DNA of 10,899 bases from an uncultured Roseburia sp. Its GTDB lineage: Bacteria; Bacillota; Clostridia; Lachnospirales; Lachnospiraceae. Each line of letters starts with the position of its first letter. The stretch's first letter is position 1. A program made the position numbers and the translations under genes. Below the pieces are notes generated by a model that saw only the letters and a list, made by a program, of their open reading frames with translations, ran no database searches and was not told the DNA's origin. The stretch covers positions 1 to 10,899 of the forward strand of contig CANODN010000048.1 in the NCBI GenBank assembly GCA_947564765.1. Reading direction: 5' to 3'. Shown one piece after another: positions 1-6,187 of the stretch.

Positions 1-37
1 CTTCCATTGCAAGTCTCATGTAATCTTCTGAATGCAT
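1..37 (-). CDS. ribD: RibD, riboflavin biosynthesis bifunctional deaminase/reductase (5' end only)
   Basis: Only the first 12 codons lie in the window; they read MHSEDYMRLAME. This resembles the start of RibD proteins, where a short acidic stretch is followed by a Y-M-x-L-A-type helix (B. subtilis RibD begins in a similar way). RibD deaminates and then reduces the pyrimidine intermediate made from GTP in riboflavin synthesis, in the cytoplasm. The assignment rests mainly on the leader: an FMN riboswitch with an intrinsic terminator sits immediately upstream in the same orientation, and ribD is the usual first gene of such operons. The ATG has a good ribosome binding site. TadA-type deaminases can start similarly, but the FMN riboswitch argues against that. 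The rest of the gene, and probably ribE, ribA/B and ribH, would lie beyond position 1. Confidence 0.82.
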   Translation of the reverse strand, partial: MHSEDYMRLAME

Positions 38-43
38 AACTCA

Positions 44-49
44 CTTCCT
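44..49 (-). promoter_or_regulatory. Ribosome binding site of ribD
   Basis: The minus strand reads AGGAAG here, six bases before the ATG at 37-35. It supports that ATG as the ribD start. It lies outside the terminator hairpin (118-81), so FMN control here should act on transcription rather than by hiding this site. Confidence 0.7.
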
Positions 50-80
50 TTCACATTTCAGGCCAGGACAAAATATCGGT

Positions 81-118
81 AAAAAACGGCTCTGAAATAG
101 AATGCTATTTCAGAGCCG
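81..118 (-). terminator. Intrinsic terminator of the FMN riboswitch expression platform
   Basis: A perfect 14-bp stem (CGGCTCTGAAATAG pairing with its complement) closes a 4-base loop at 101-104. On the minus strand it is followed at once by six T residues (86-81). It lies between the FMN aptamer and ribD, 44 bases before the ribD start, which is the classic layout of a transcription-terminating riboswitch. With FMN bound, this hairpin should form and stop transcription before ribD. Confidence 0.93.
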
Positions 119-188
119 GGTATAGTATCGTACATACTTCCTGATTCACGATTTTATCTCTTCTTTCATCCAGACTATACTGTCGGCT
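114..188 (-). promoter_or_regulatory. Candidate antiterminator of the FMN riboswitch
   Basis: Two minus-strand segments can pair. AGCCGACAGTATAGT (188-174) is in the 3' strand of the aptamer. ACTATACCCGGCT (126-114) runs into the first five bases of the terminator stem. The pairing gives 7 bp (GTATAGT/ACTATAC) plus 5 bp (AGCCG/CGGCT), separated by a 3x1 internal loop. It would consume conserved aptamer bases and open the base of the terminator, so it is exclusive with both. The pairing is seen in the sequence; its role is inferred from how RFN-controlled attenuators work. Confidence 0.6.
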
Positions 189-313
189 TCGGAATTCTGG
201 CTGACCGGATATCGCTATCCGAATCAGAGTCACCGAATCATGCCTTGCGGCTCGTGGGCTTTACCACCGGTAGGGAATTTTCTGCTTCTGCAGAATCACC
301 CTGCCCTGAAGAT
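159..313 (-). ncRNA. FMN riboswitch (RFN element) controlling riboflavin genes
   Basis: The minus strand shows the conserved RFN blocks in order: TCTTCAGGGCAGGGTG at the 5' end, an AATTCCCTACCGGTGGT block, AGCCCACGAGCCG, a GATTCGGTG block, then GCCGACAGTATAGTCTGGATG with AAGAAGA at the 3' end. Helix P1 forms between TCTTC (312-308) and GAAGA (163-159). The element binds flavin mononucleotide and, when bound, lowers expression of riboflavin synthesis or uptake genes. An intrinsic terminator (118-81) and ribD follow, so control is most likely by premature termination. The 5' leader ahead of P1 is only about 20 nt if the promoter proposed at 340-366 is right. Confidence 0.96.
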
Positions 314-330
314 TCCTATTTAATTTTAAC

Positions 331-353
331 TGTACTTAGAGTATCACAGTACA
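331..353 (-). repeat. Short inverted repeat in the ribD promoter region
   Basis: TGTACT (331-336) and AGTACA (348-353) form 6-bp arms around an 11-base spacer, overlapping the proposed -10 and spacer of the ribD promoter. No T-run follows on the minus strand, so it is not a good terminator. It could be an operator for an unknown regulator, or chance. Confidence 0.3.
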
Positions 354-366
354 CAAATTATGTCAA
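340..366 (-). promoter_or_regulatory. Candidate sigma-A promoter for the ribD leader
   Basis: On the minus strand a consensus -35 TTGACA (366-361) overlaps the enolase stop codon. A -10 candidate GATACT (345-340) lies 15 bases away with an upstream TGT, that is, an extended -10. A second reading, TACTCT with 17-bp spacing, is possible. The predicted start near 333 falls just before the aptamer, as expected. The -10 is only a moderate match, so the promoter is inferred. Confidence 0.5.
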
Positions 367-1691
367 ATGCCCTTTGCATACACCGCAGCATCCGAAAGCT
401 CCTCTTCGATCCGCAGAAGCTGATTGTATTTCGCCACCCGGTCCGTCCGGCAGGGTGCACCCGTTTTGATCTGTCCGCAGTTTAAGGCAACTGCCAGATC
501 TGCAATCGTCGTATCCTCCGTTTCTCCGGAGCGGTGGGAAACGACAGCCGTATAGCCTGCCCGGTGCGCCGTCTCAATCGCCTCCATAGTTTCGGATATG
601 GTTCCGATCTGATTTAATTTAATCAAAATAGAATTGCCGCAGCCCTTTGCTATCCCCTGTTTCAAACGTTTCGTATTGGTCACAAATAAATCGTCTCCCA
701 CCAGCTGTACCTTGGAACCAAGGCGTTTCGTCAGCTTTTCAAATCCGTCCCAATCCTCCTCGTCCAGACCGTCTTCAATGGAATAAATCGGATATTTGCT
801 GCAAAGCTCCTCATACAAAAGTATCATCTCCTCAGAGGTCCGCATAACGGCAGTAACATTCGGCTGCGTCTGCTTTAAAATCTCACTTTCCCCTTCAAAA
901 ACATACATTTTTTCTTTCTCATGATACAGCTCTGAAGCCGCGGCGTCCATGGCAAACATAATATCCTTGCCGCAGGTATAGCCTGCCCCTTCCACAGCTC
1001 TTGCTAAATAGTCAAACACCTCAAATGCGTCTTTTAAATCGGGAGCAAAACCGCCCTCGTCACCTACTGCCGTAGATTTTTGATCCTGTTCCAAAATCTT
1101 TTTTAAGGAATGGTAAACCTCGGCTCCCATGCGAAGCGCTTCCTGAAAGGATTTTGCTCCAACCGGCATAATCATAAATTCCTGAAAATCCACGGTGTTT
1201 CTGGCGTGTCTGCCGCCATTTAAAATATTCATCATGGGAACCGGAAGTTTGTATGCATTTGTACCGCCAAAATACCGGTACAAGGGCAGATGCAGTGCAT
1301 TTGCCGCAGCCTTTGCAACGGCAATCGATACGCCGAGCATGGCATTGGCTCCTAACTTTTTCTTATTGTCTGTTCCGTCCAGTGCCATCAGCCTTGCATC
1401 AACCGCTCTCTGATCCAGTGCATTTTGTCCCATCAGCTCTTTTGCAATTTTCTCGTTGATATGGGAAACTGCTTTTTTTACCCCTGCTCCCCCATAACGT
1501 TTCTCTCCGTCCCGAAGCTCCACTGCTTCGAACTGTCCGGTAGAGGCGCCGGAAGGAACTGCCGCCCTTCCGCAGGATTTTCGTTTCGTTTCATGATTTT
1601 TTACAACAACCTCGGCTTCTACCGTAGGATTTCCCCTGGAATCCATAATTTCCCGTCCGCGTACTTCTACAATCTCCAGATATGCTTTCAT
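363..1691 (-). CDS. eno: Enolase (phosphopyruvate hydratase)
   Basis: This 442-residue protein interconverts 2-phosphoglycerate and phosphoenolpyruvate in glycolysis; enolases act in the cytoplasm. The full-length family pattern is present: DSRGNPTVEAEV near the N-terminus (17-28), the substrate-loop serine in VPSGAS (S47), QEFM with E171, GDEGGFAP with E212, metal-binding D249, E306 and D333/D334, K358 in ILIKLNQIG, SHRSG (385-389) and GQIKTGA with K409. All catalytic and metal residues I can place are kept. It is about 10 residues longer than typical, through an N-terminal extension and a small insert near 31-40. The loop around H162 reads NGGRHARNTVD rather than the common NGGxHADNxVD, so it is a divergent form and perhaps one of several enolases in the genome. 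AAAGGAG seven bases before the ATG fixes the start. It follows the membrane-protein gene by 59 nt and has no terminator of its own before the ribD leader. Confidence 0.97.
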   Translation of the reverse strand: MKAYLEIVEVRGREIMDSRGNPTVEAEVVVKNHETKRKSCGRAAVPSGASTGQFEAVELRDGEKRYGGAGVKKAVSHINEKIAKELMGQNALDQRAVDARLMALDGTDNKKKLGANAMLGVSIAVAKAAANALHLPLYRYFGGTNAYKLPVPMMNILNGGRHARNTVDFQEFMIMPVGAKSFQEALRMGAEVYHSLKKILEQDQKSTAVGDEGGFAPDLKDAFEVFDYLARAVEGAGYTCGKDIMFAMDAAASELYHEKEKMYVFEGESEILKQTQPNVTAVMRTSEEMILLYEELCSKYPIYSIEDGLDEEDWDGFEKLTKRLGSKVQLVGDDLFVTNTKRLKQGIAKGCGNSILIKLNQIGTISETMEAIETAHRAGYTAVVSHRSGETEDTTIADLAVALNCGQIKTGAPCRTDRVAKYNQLLRIEEELSDAAVYAKGI

Positions 1692-1750
1692 AATCAGGCT
1701 CCTTTGCTTTCATTTTTCTTAGCATATCCGACTATGAAAAAAATATACGG

Positions 1751-3391
1751 CTACTCGAGGGAAACCACCGTACAAATCCCGCTTTCCGCCATTTCATATT
1801 CAAAGGAAATCAGATCGCCTGCCGTATACTTTACAATTTCCACAAGCGTTGTATCCGCCACATTTACATCAAAAATTTCTTCCGAATCCTCCAGGCAGAC
1901 ATAGTAATGGGTGTTCCCTTCTATCACCACAGGTGCAATGGAAGCAATCTTTCCTTTTGCTTTTTCATAAATACCGGTTGCCTCACTCTTTGTAATTCCG
2001 TTTGTTGCAAGAAGCTTCACATATGATTTTTCACATTCCTGAACGGTATCTCCAATAGCAACCCACTGATATTTCTGCACATTTACCATTGCATACTTTT
2101 TCACAAGCCCTGCGCCGTCTTTTAACGCCATAAAATACGTAGGCTCTCCGGAAATATTTAAAAGCAGCGGAAAGCTTGCCCGGTAACCGAGGTTTTGTAC
2201 CTGTCCTTCCGCAGAGGACATGGCGGAATCCTCAATAGCTCCTTCCACTGTATAAAACTTCGTCTCCATGGTACGCTGATTCATCAATACAAATCCAACA
2301 TTGGACTGATCTCCGCTGACGGAGGTTACTCCGGTATACACCCAGACGTCATCCTCTAATGCAATGTAATTATATCCGTTTGTGGTCTGCAGGCAGTCCT
2401 TCTGTCCCAGAATGCTGTTAAAATATCCGTGTTTTAAGGTTCCGTTATAATTATAAAGCCGGGTTAAAAGCTCTGCCGAATAGACCTTATCAATCCAGTT
2501 CGGTACATTTTCCACATCATACTCCCGACACGCTCCGGTAATTGCATTGCAAAGCACAACTTCCCCGATGGTCTGTCCGCCGAACAATCCGATATTAAAT
2601 TTTTTCACCGGACAAACCCAGTAAGGCGTGCCCTCATCGTCAATTTCAAAGAAAATCTGATCATCAAAAATATAGGTTGGATAGTGAAAACGCAAATGCC
2701 GGTAGATATTGCGGTTAAAAAGTTCCGATTCAGAATAACGAATCCCTGCGCTTAATTTCACACATTCTGTATTCTGCGTTGCCATATCAATGCGAATATA
2801 AGCCGGAATCCCCTCTTTCTGGTTGGTCAGCCATTTAATCGGGCTGGCATACACAAGAGGCGCCACCCGCACCGGCGTATCCTGATAATTGATCTGGGTA
2901 TATTCGCTGCTCACCTCAAACTGGGATACCATATCTACCATACTTCCCATTTTCCGGTTTCCCAAAAGCTCTGCGGAATTTTTGTCCAGAAGGGGGATCG
3001 TATTGTAGCTGACCTCTTTGATGTCTCTGGAAAAATCACTGTTTTCCACGGTAAGAAGCTTCTGATATTTCGAAGCATTTACAATCGGAGAAGAAAGCAC
3101 CGATCCTGCCAGAAATACCACTGCCGTCAGAAGAAACAAAGCGATTCCCACCTTCACCAATTTTAATTCTGTAACTAACTCTTTTGGATTCCAAGCCCTT
3201 TTCTGACTTTTGATATCCCTGCCGCTTTTGATCAATGCATAAGCAACCGTCAATGCTGCAATCAAAAATAACAGACACTGCCAAAAGCCGACGGAATGGA
3301 TATTGACTGCAGGAATCGTTACATAATAATAAATCCCCAGCAAAATCAATAAAATTACGACAATTGCTGCTTTTTTCACTCCTTTTTTCAT
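1751..3391 (-). CDS. Unrecognised membrane protein, three N-terminal helices and large extracytoplasmic domain
   Basis: I do not recognise this family. From the ATG at 3391 the protein has 546 residues. It starts with lysines, followed by three hydrophobic segments at about 8-24, 36-54 and 81-99. The loop at 55-80 is rich in Lys and Arg, so it is probably cytoplasmic; this places the N-terminus inside and the remaining ~445 residues outside. That region is mixed alpha/beta in character, rich in aromatic residues and valine, and has no catalytic motif or cell-wall anchor I can name. Its gene starts 34 nt after the TetM-like/NYN gene stops, which points to co-transcription. A role at the cell envelope would fit the amidase at the head of the same run, but this is only context. 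Confidence 0.85.
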   Translation of the reverse strand: MKKGVKKAAIVVILLILLGIYYYVTIPAVNIHSVGFWQCLLFLIAALTVAYALIKSGRDIKSQKRAWNPKELVTELKLVKVGIALFLLTAVVFLAGSVLSSPIVNASKYQKLLTVENSDFSRDIKEVSYNTIPLLDKNSAELLGNRKMGSMVDMVSQFEVSSEYTQINYQDTPVRVAPLVYASPIKWLTNQKEGIPAYIRIDMATQNTECVKLSAGIRYSESELFNRNIYRHLRFHYPTYIFDDQIFFEIDDEGTPYWVCPVKKFNIGLFGGQTIGEVVLCNAITGACREYDVENVPNWIDKVYSAELLTRLYNYNGTLKHGYFNSILGQKDCLQTTNGYNYIALEDDVWVYTGVTSVSGDQSNVGFVLMNQRTMETKFYTVEGAIEDSAMSSAEGQVQNLGYRASFPLLLNISGEPTYFMALKDGAGLVKKYAMVNVQKYQWVAIGDTVQECEKSYVKLLATNGITKSEATGIYEKAKGKIASIAPVVIEGNTHYYVCLEDSEEIFDVNVADTTLVEIVKYTAGDLISFEYEMAESGICTVVSLE

Positions 3392-3400
3392 GTTCCGTTC

Positions 3401-3407
3401 TCCTTTC
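3401..3407 (-). promoter_or_regulatory. Ribosome binding site that decides the start of the membrane-protein gene
   Basis: The minus strand reads AAAGGAG eight to nine bases before the ATG at 3391-3389. An in-frame ATG at 3409-3407 overlaps this site and has no ribosome binding site of its own. The downstream ATG, giving MKKGVKK at the N-terminus, is therefore preferred over the six-residue-longer version. Confidence 0.75.
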
Positions 3408-3425
3408 ATCTTACTGCGCTGTTTT

Positions 3426-6164
3426 TTATTCCTCCAATGCTTTTTCGATCTGCCCTCTTGCTTCCTCCGATAAATGATCCAGCAGATAATTCCTGCTCCC
3501 TCCGGAAGGCTTTAAATGTTCTTCCAGTACTTCTTCCTTTATCCTGGAAATTTCCAGCAAAAGATCCTGCGCCGATAAAAGCAGACATCCGGCGCCTCGT
3601 ATAATGATCTGCTCCATACCGTCGGAGGTTGCTACCGTAATGCGGTATTTCTTTCCGTTTTCATGAGAAAATTTTTCGATATAGGCGTCGGCGGTTTCCG
3701 CCTCTTTCGTATATACCACATGTATATTATGATAATCAAAAAATTCTGTTGTATGCCCTTTGATGCGGTATGCGTCAAAAACAACGATCACACGGCATTT
3801 TTTGATTCCCTGATAATTACAGAGGATATCCAAAAGCCTCCCTCTGGCCCCGTCCATATTCTGCTCTGCCAGCTCCCGCAGATCCTCCCATGCATGAATA
3901 ATATTGTATCCGTCCACCAGTAAATATGCCTCTCTGTCATCTTCCTTCGGCGGTTTTTTGTATCCTGTGCTCTCTGCTTTGACTGCGGTAATCCGTCTGC
4001 TTGTCTTATATCCCTTTTTGGGCAGGGATTTATCCCTCTTATTCGCGCCGGAGGTCCTTGCCAGTATAGCGTCTACCTCTTCTACGGCAAGCCACTCTTC
4101 CTCTCTTCCCGTGCTTTGTATGGTAAGTACCGGTTCCTTCTTTTCTTTCTGGTCTTTGGAAAGAATACTTTCCAAATGCATATATTCCGGCACATGATTC
4201 CATTCCACGAGAAATCCTGCCCCGTGAGCACAAAATACGGAACCTGTGGGATTGTTTGGATCTGCTTCGGAATCATAACCGATCTCTTCGATTACTTCTG
4301 CGGCATTATGGCAGACATCGTATCCGCCATAGCTTAAGGATAATCTGCCGCTTCCCTTCGTATAGGCCGTTACTTCTTTTGCGTATTCCTGCAAAACCGA
4401 TACCGGCGCCCTTCCGGTCAATACCGCCGTTCCATCTTCGATTCCCTCCAAAACCGCTCCGAAGGAATATTCCGCATCGGCATTCCCGGCAGACGCCGCC
4501 GCTTCCTCTCCGGATACTCCCTGTACTTCCAGGTCTGCCATTGCCCTGCCGATCAAACGCTCCGGCACCTCCAGCCGGTATTCGTAATAAGGCTCCAGCA
4601 AAACAGACTTTGCCTGCTTCAATCCCTGCCGGATGGCCCGGTAAACTGCCTGCCGGAAATCACCTCCTTCGGTATGCTTCTGATGCGCCTTCCCGGATAC
4701 CAGTGTGATTTTCAAATCGGTAACTGCAGAACCGGTCAGCACCCCCACATGCTCTTTTTCTCTTACATGTGTCAGCACCAGGCGCTGCCAGTTCCGATCC
4801 AGAATATCTTCACTGCAGCTCGTTTCGCAGACAAGACCGCTGCCCCGCGGTCCCGGTTCCATAAGAAGATGTACTTCCGCATAATGACGCAGCGGCTCAA
4901 AATGTCCCACACCCTCCACCGTATCTGCAATCGTTTCTTTATAAAGTATATGGCCCGTGTCAAATCCGATTTCCACGCCGAACCGGTCCTTAACCTGCCG
5001 CTTTAAAATCTCCGTCTGTACCTCTCCCATAACCTGTACCAGAATCTCCTGATGCACCTCATTCCAGACCAGATGCAGCTTCGGGTCCTCTTCCTCCAGC
5101 TGTTTCAGCTTCGGCAGAAGCTGCATTGCATCCCAGCCCTCCGGCAAAAGAATCCGGTAGGTCAGTACCGGTTCCAGCAAAGGCTCTTTGAAAAAGGCCT
5201 CTCTTCCCAGTCCGTCTCCCGCGCAGGTTTTCGTAAGCCCTGTTACCGCACAGATTTCTCCTGCGCAAGCCTTTGACACCGTCTCATATTTTGCCCCGGA
5301 ATAAATCCGAATCTGCGTCACCTTCTCCTCCCAGGTTCTTTCTGCGTCATGCAATAAGGTCCGAACCTCCAGGCTGCCTCCGGTGACTTTTAAATAGGTC
5401 AGCCGGTTACCGGTTTCGTCTCTTGCAATTTTAAAAACTCTTGCGCCAAATTCCCGGGGATATGCTCTCTCTGCCGAAAACCTGCATATCCCTTGCAGAA
5501 ATTCCTCCACGCCGGTCATTTTCAAAGCCGAACCAAAATAACAGGGAAAGATTCTGCGGTCCGCAATCATCTGCACCAGCATATCCTGCTCTATGTTTCC
5601 CGTCTCCAGAAAATGCTCGAGGGCATCTTCTCCGCACATCGCAGCCTCTTCCAGAAATTCCTTCGAATCCGTATCTTCAAAGGAAATACAGTTGTCGGAA
5701 AGGCTGCTTTTTAATGCCTCCAACAAAAGCTTTTGATCTGCTGCCGGCTGATCCATTTTGTTGATAAACAAAAATACCGGAATCTCGTATTCCTCCAATA
5801 AGCGCCACAAGGTTCTGGTATGTCCCTGTATGCCGTCGGCACCGCCAATCACCAGAATCGCATAGTCCAAAACCTGCAGGGTACGCTCCATTTCCGCCGA
5901 AAAATCCACATGCCCCGGCGTATCTAAAAGCGTAATGATCTGTTCCGGCAGTTTCAATACCGCCTGTTTGGAAAAAATCGTAATGCCCCGTTCCCGTTCC
6001 ATAACATCCGTATCCAGATAAGCATCCTGTTTATCGACTCTCCCCATTTTCCGGATCATGCCGCTTTCGTATAACAATCCTTCTGAAAGCGTTGTTTTGC
6101 CGGCATCTACATGGGCAAGGATTCCTATATTGATATGTTTTAATGGTCTGGAGGTATCTTCCAT
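3426..6164 (-). CDS. TetM-like translation-factor GTPase fused to a Rae1/YacP-type NYN nuclease domain
   Basis: This 912-residue protein has two parts. Residues 1 to about 665 form an EF-G/Tet(M)-like translation GTPase: G1 AHVDAGKT (17-24), G2 RGIT (59-62), G3 DTPGH (81-85), G4 NKMD (135-138), G5 GSALK (211-215), then domains II-V, with HTEGGDFR at 497-504 in domain IV. After a lysine-rich linker (about 667-743), residues 744-880 match YacP/Rae1: LLVDGYNII (748-756), VIVVFDAYRIKG (792-803), YTKEAETADAYIEKF (818-832) and VATSDGMEQ (844-852). The acidic residues expected of a PIN/NYN nuclease (D751, D797, D826, D848) are present. Rae1 of B. subtilis is an endoribonuclease that cuts mRNA in the ribosomal A site. 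Tet(M)-type factors bind the same ribosome region using GTP. The fusion suggests GTP-driven delivery of a nuclease to ribosomes (inference). The gene starts 23 nt after the methyltransferase gene and has an AAAGGA site nine bases before its ATG. Database names such as tetracycline resistance protein may mislead. Confidence 0.93.
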   Translation of the reverse strand: MEDTSRPLKHINIGILAHVDAGKTTLSEGLLYESGMIRKMGRVDKQDAYLDTDVMERERGITIFSKQAVLKLPEQIITLLDTPGHVDFSAEMERTLQVLDYAILVIGGADGIQGHTRTLWRLLEEYEIPVFLFINKMDQPAADQKLLLEALKSSLSDNCISFEDTDSKEFLEEAAMCGEDALEHFLETGNIEQDMLVQMIADRRIFPCYFGSALKMTGVEEFLQGICRFSAERAYPREFGARVFKIARDETGNRLTYLKVTGGSLEVRTLLHDAERTWEEKVTQIRIYSGAKYETVSKACAGEICAVTGLTKTCAGDGLGREAFFKEPLLEPVLTYRILLPEGWDAMQLLPKLKQLEEEDPKLHLVWNEVHQEILVQVMGEVQTEILKRQVKDRFGVEIGFDTGHILYKETIADTVEGVGHFEPLRHYAEVHLLMEPGPRGSGLVCETSCSEDILDRNWQRLVLTHVREKEHVGVLTGSAVTDLKITLVSGKAHQKHTEGGDFRQAVYRAIRQGLKQAKSVLLEPYYEYRLEVPERLIGRAMADLEVQGVSGEEAAASAGNADAEYSFGAVLEGIEDGTAVLTGRAPVSVLQEYAKEVTAYTKGSGRLSLSYGGYDVCHNAAEVIEEIGYDSEADPNNPTGSVFCAHGAGFLVEWNHVPEYMHLESILSKDQKEKKEPVLTIQSTGREEEWLAVEEVDAILARTSGANKRDKSLPKKGYKTSRRITAVKAESTGYKKPPKEDDREAYLLVDGYNIIHAWEDLRELAEQNMDGARGRLLDILCNYQGIKKCRVIVVFDAYRIKGHTTEFFDYHNIHVVYTKEAETADAYIEKFSHENGKKYRITVATSDGMEQIIIRGAGCLLLSAQDLLLEISRIKEEVLEEHLKPSGGSRNYLLDHLSEEARGQIEKALEE
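3525..3935 (-). other. NYN/PIN-like (YacP/Rae1) domain within the fusion protein
   Basis: Codons for residues about 744-880 of the fusion. By comparison with my recollection of B. subtilis Rae1, the shared blocks are VDGYN, RVIVVFDA, KG, the F/Y-TKE-x-ETAD block, IEK, VATSD and a final E-rich helix, in the same order and spacing. The four acidic metal-site candidates are intact, so the domain is probably active rather than vestigial. Confidence 0.88.
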
Positions 6165-6187
6165 AGAAAATATTCCTTTCTGTTATC

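Noticed and set aside
331..353. Inverted repeat downstream of enolase as an enolase terminator
   Set aside because: Arms are only 6 bp, AT-rich, with an 11-base loop, and the following minus-strand sequence is A-rich rather than T-rich.
245..469. Plus-strand open frame of 74 codons across the riboswitch and enolase end
   Set aside because: It overlaps the conserved FMN aptamer and the antisense of enolase codons, and has no ribosome binding site I can support.
3392..3409. Earlier in-frame ATG at 3409 for the membrane protein
   Set aside because: It overlaps the AAAGGAG site that serves the ATG at 3391 and has no ribosome binding site of its own.
4256..4708. Plus-strand open frame of 150 codons rich in Pro, Arg and Leu
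   Set aside because: It lies entirely opposite the conserved GTPase coding region and resembles no protein family; typical antisense shadow.
3426..6164. Naming the GTPase as a tetracycline-resistance gene (tetM/tetW type)
   Set aside because: The fold is shared, but the domain IV tip differs from Tet(M), a nuclease domain is fused on, and there are no mobile-element signs nearby.
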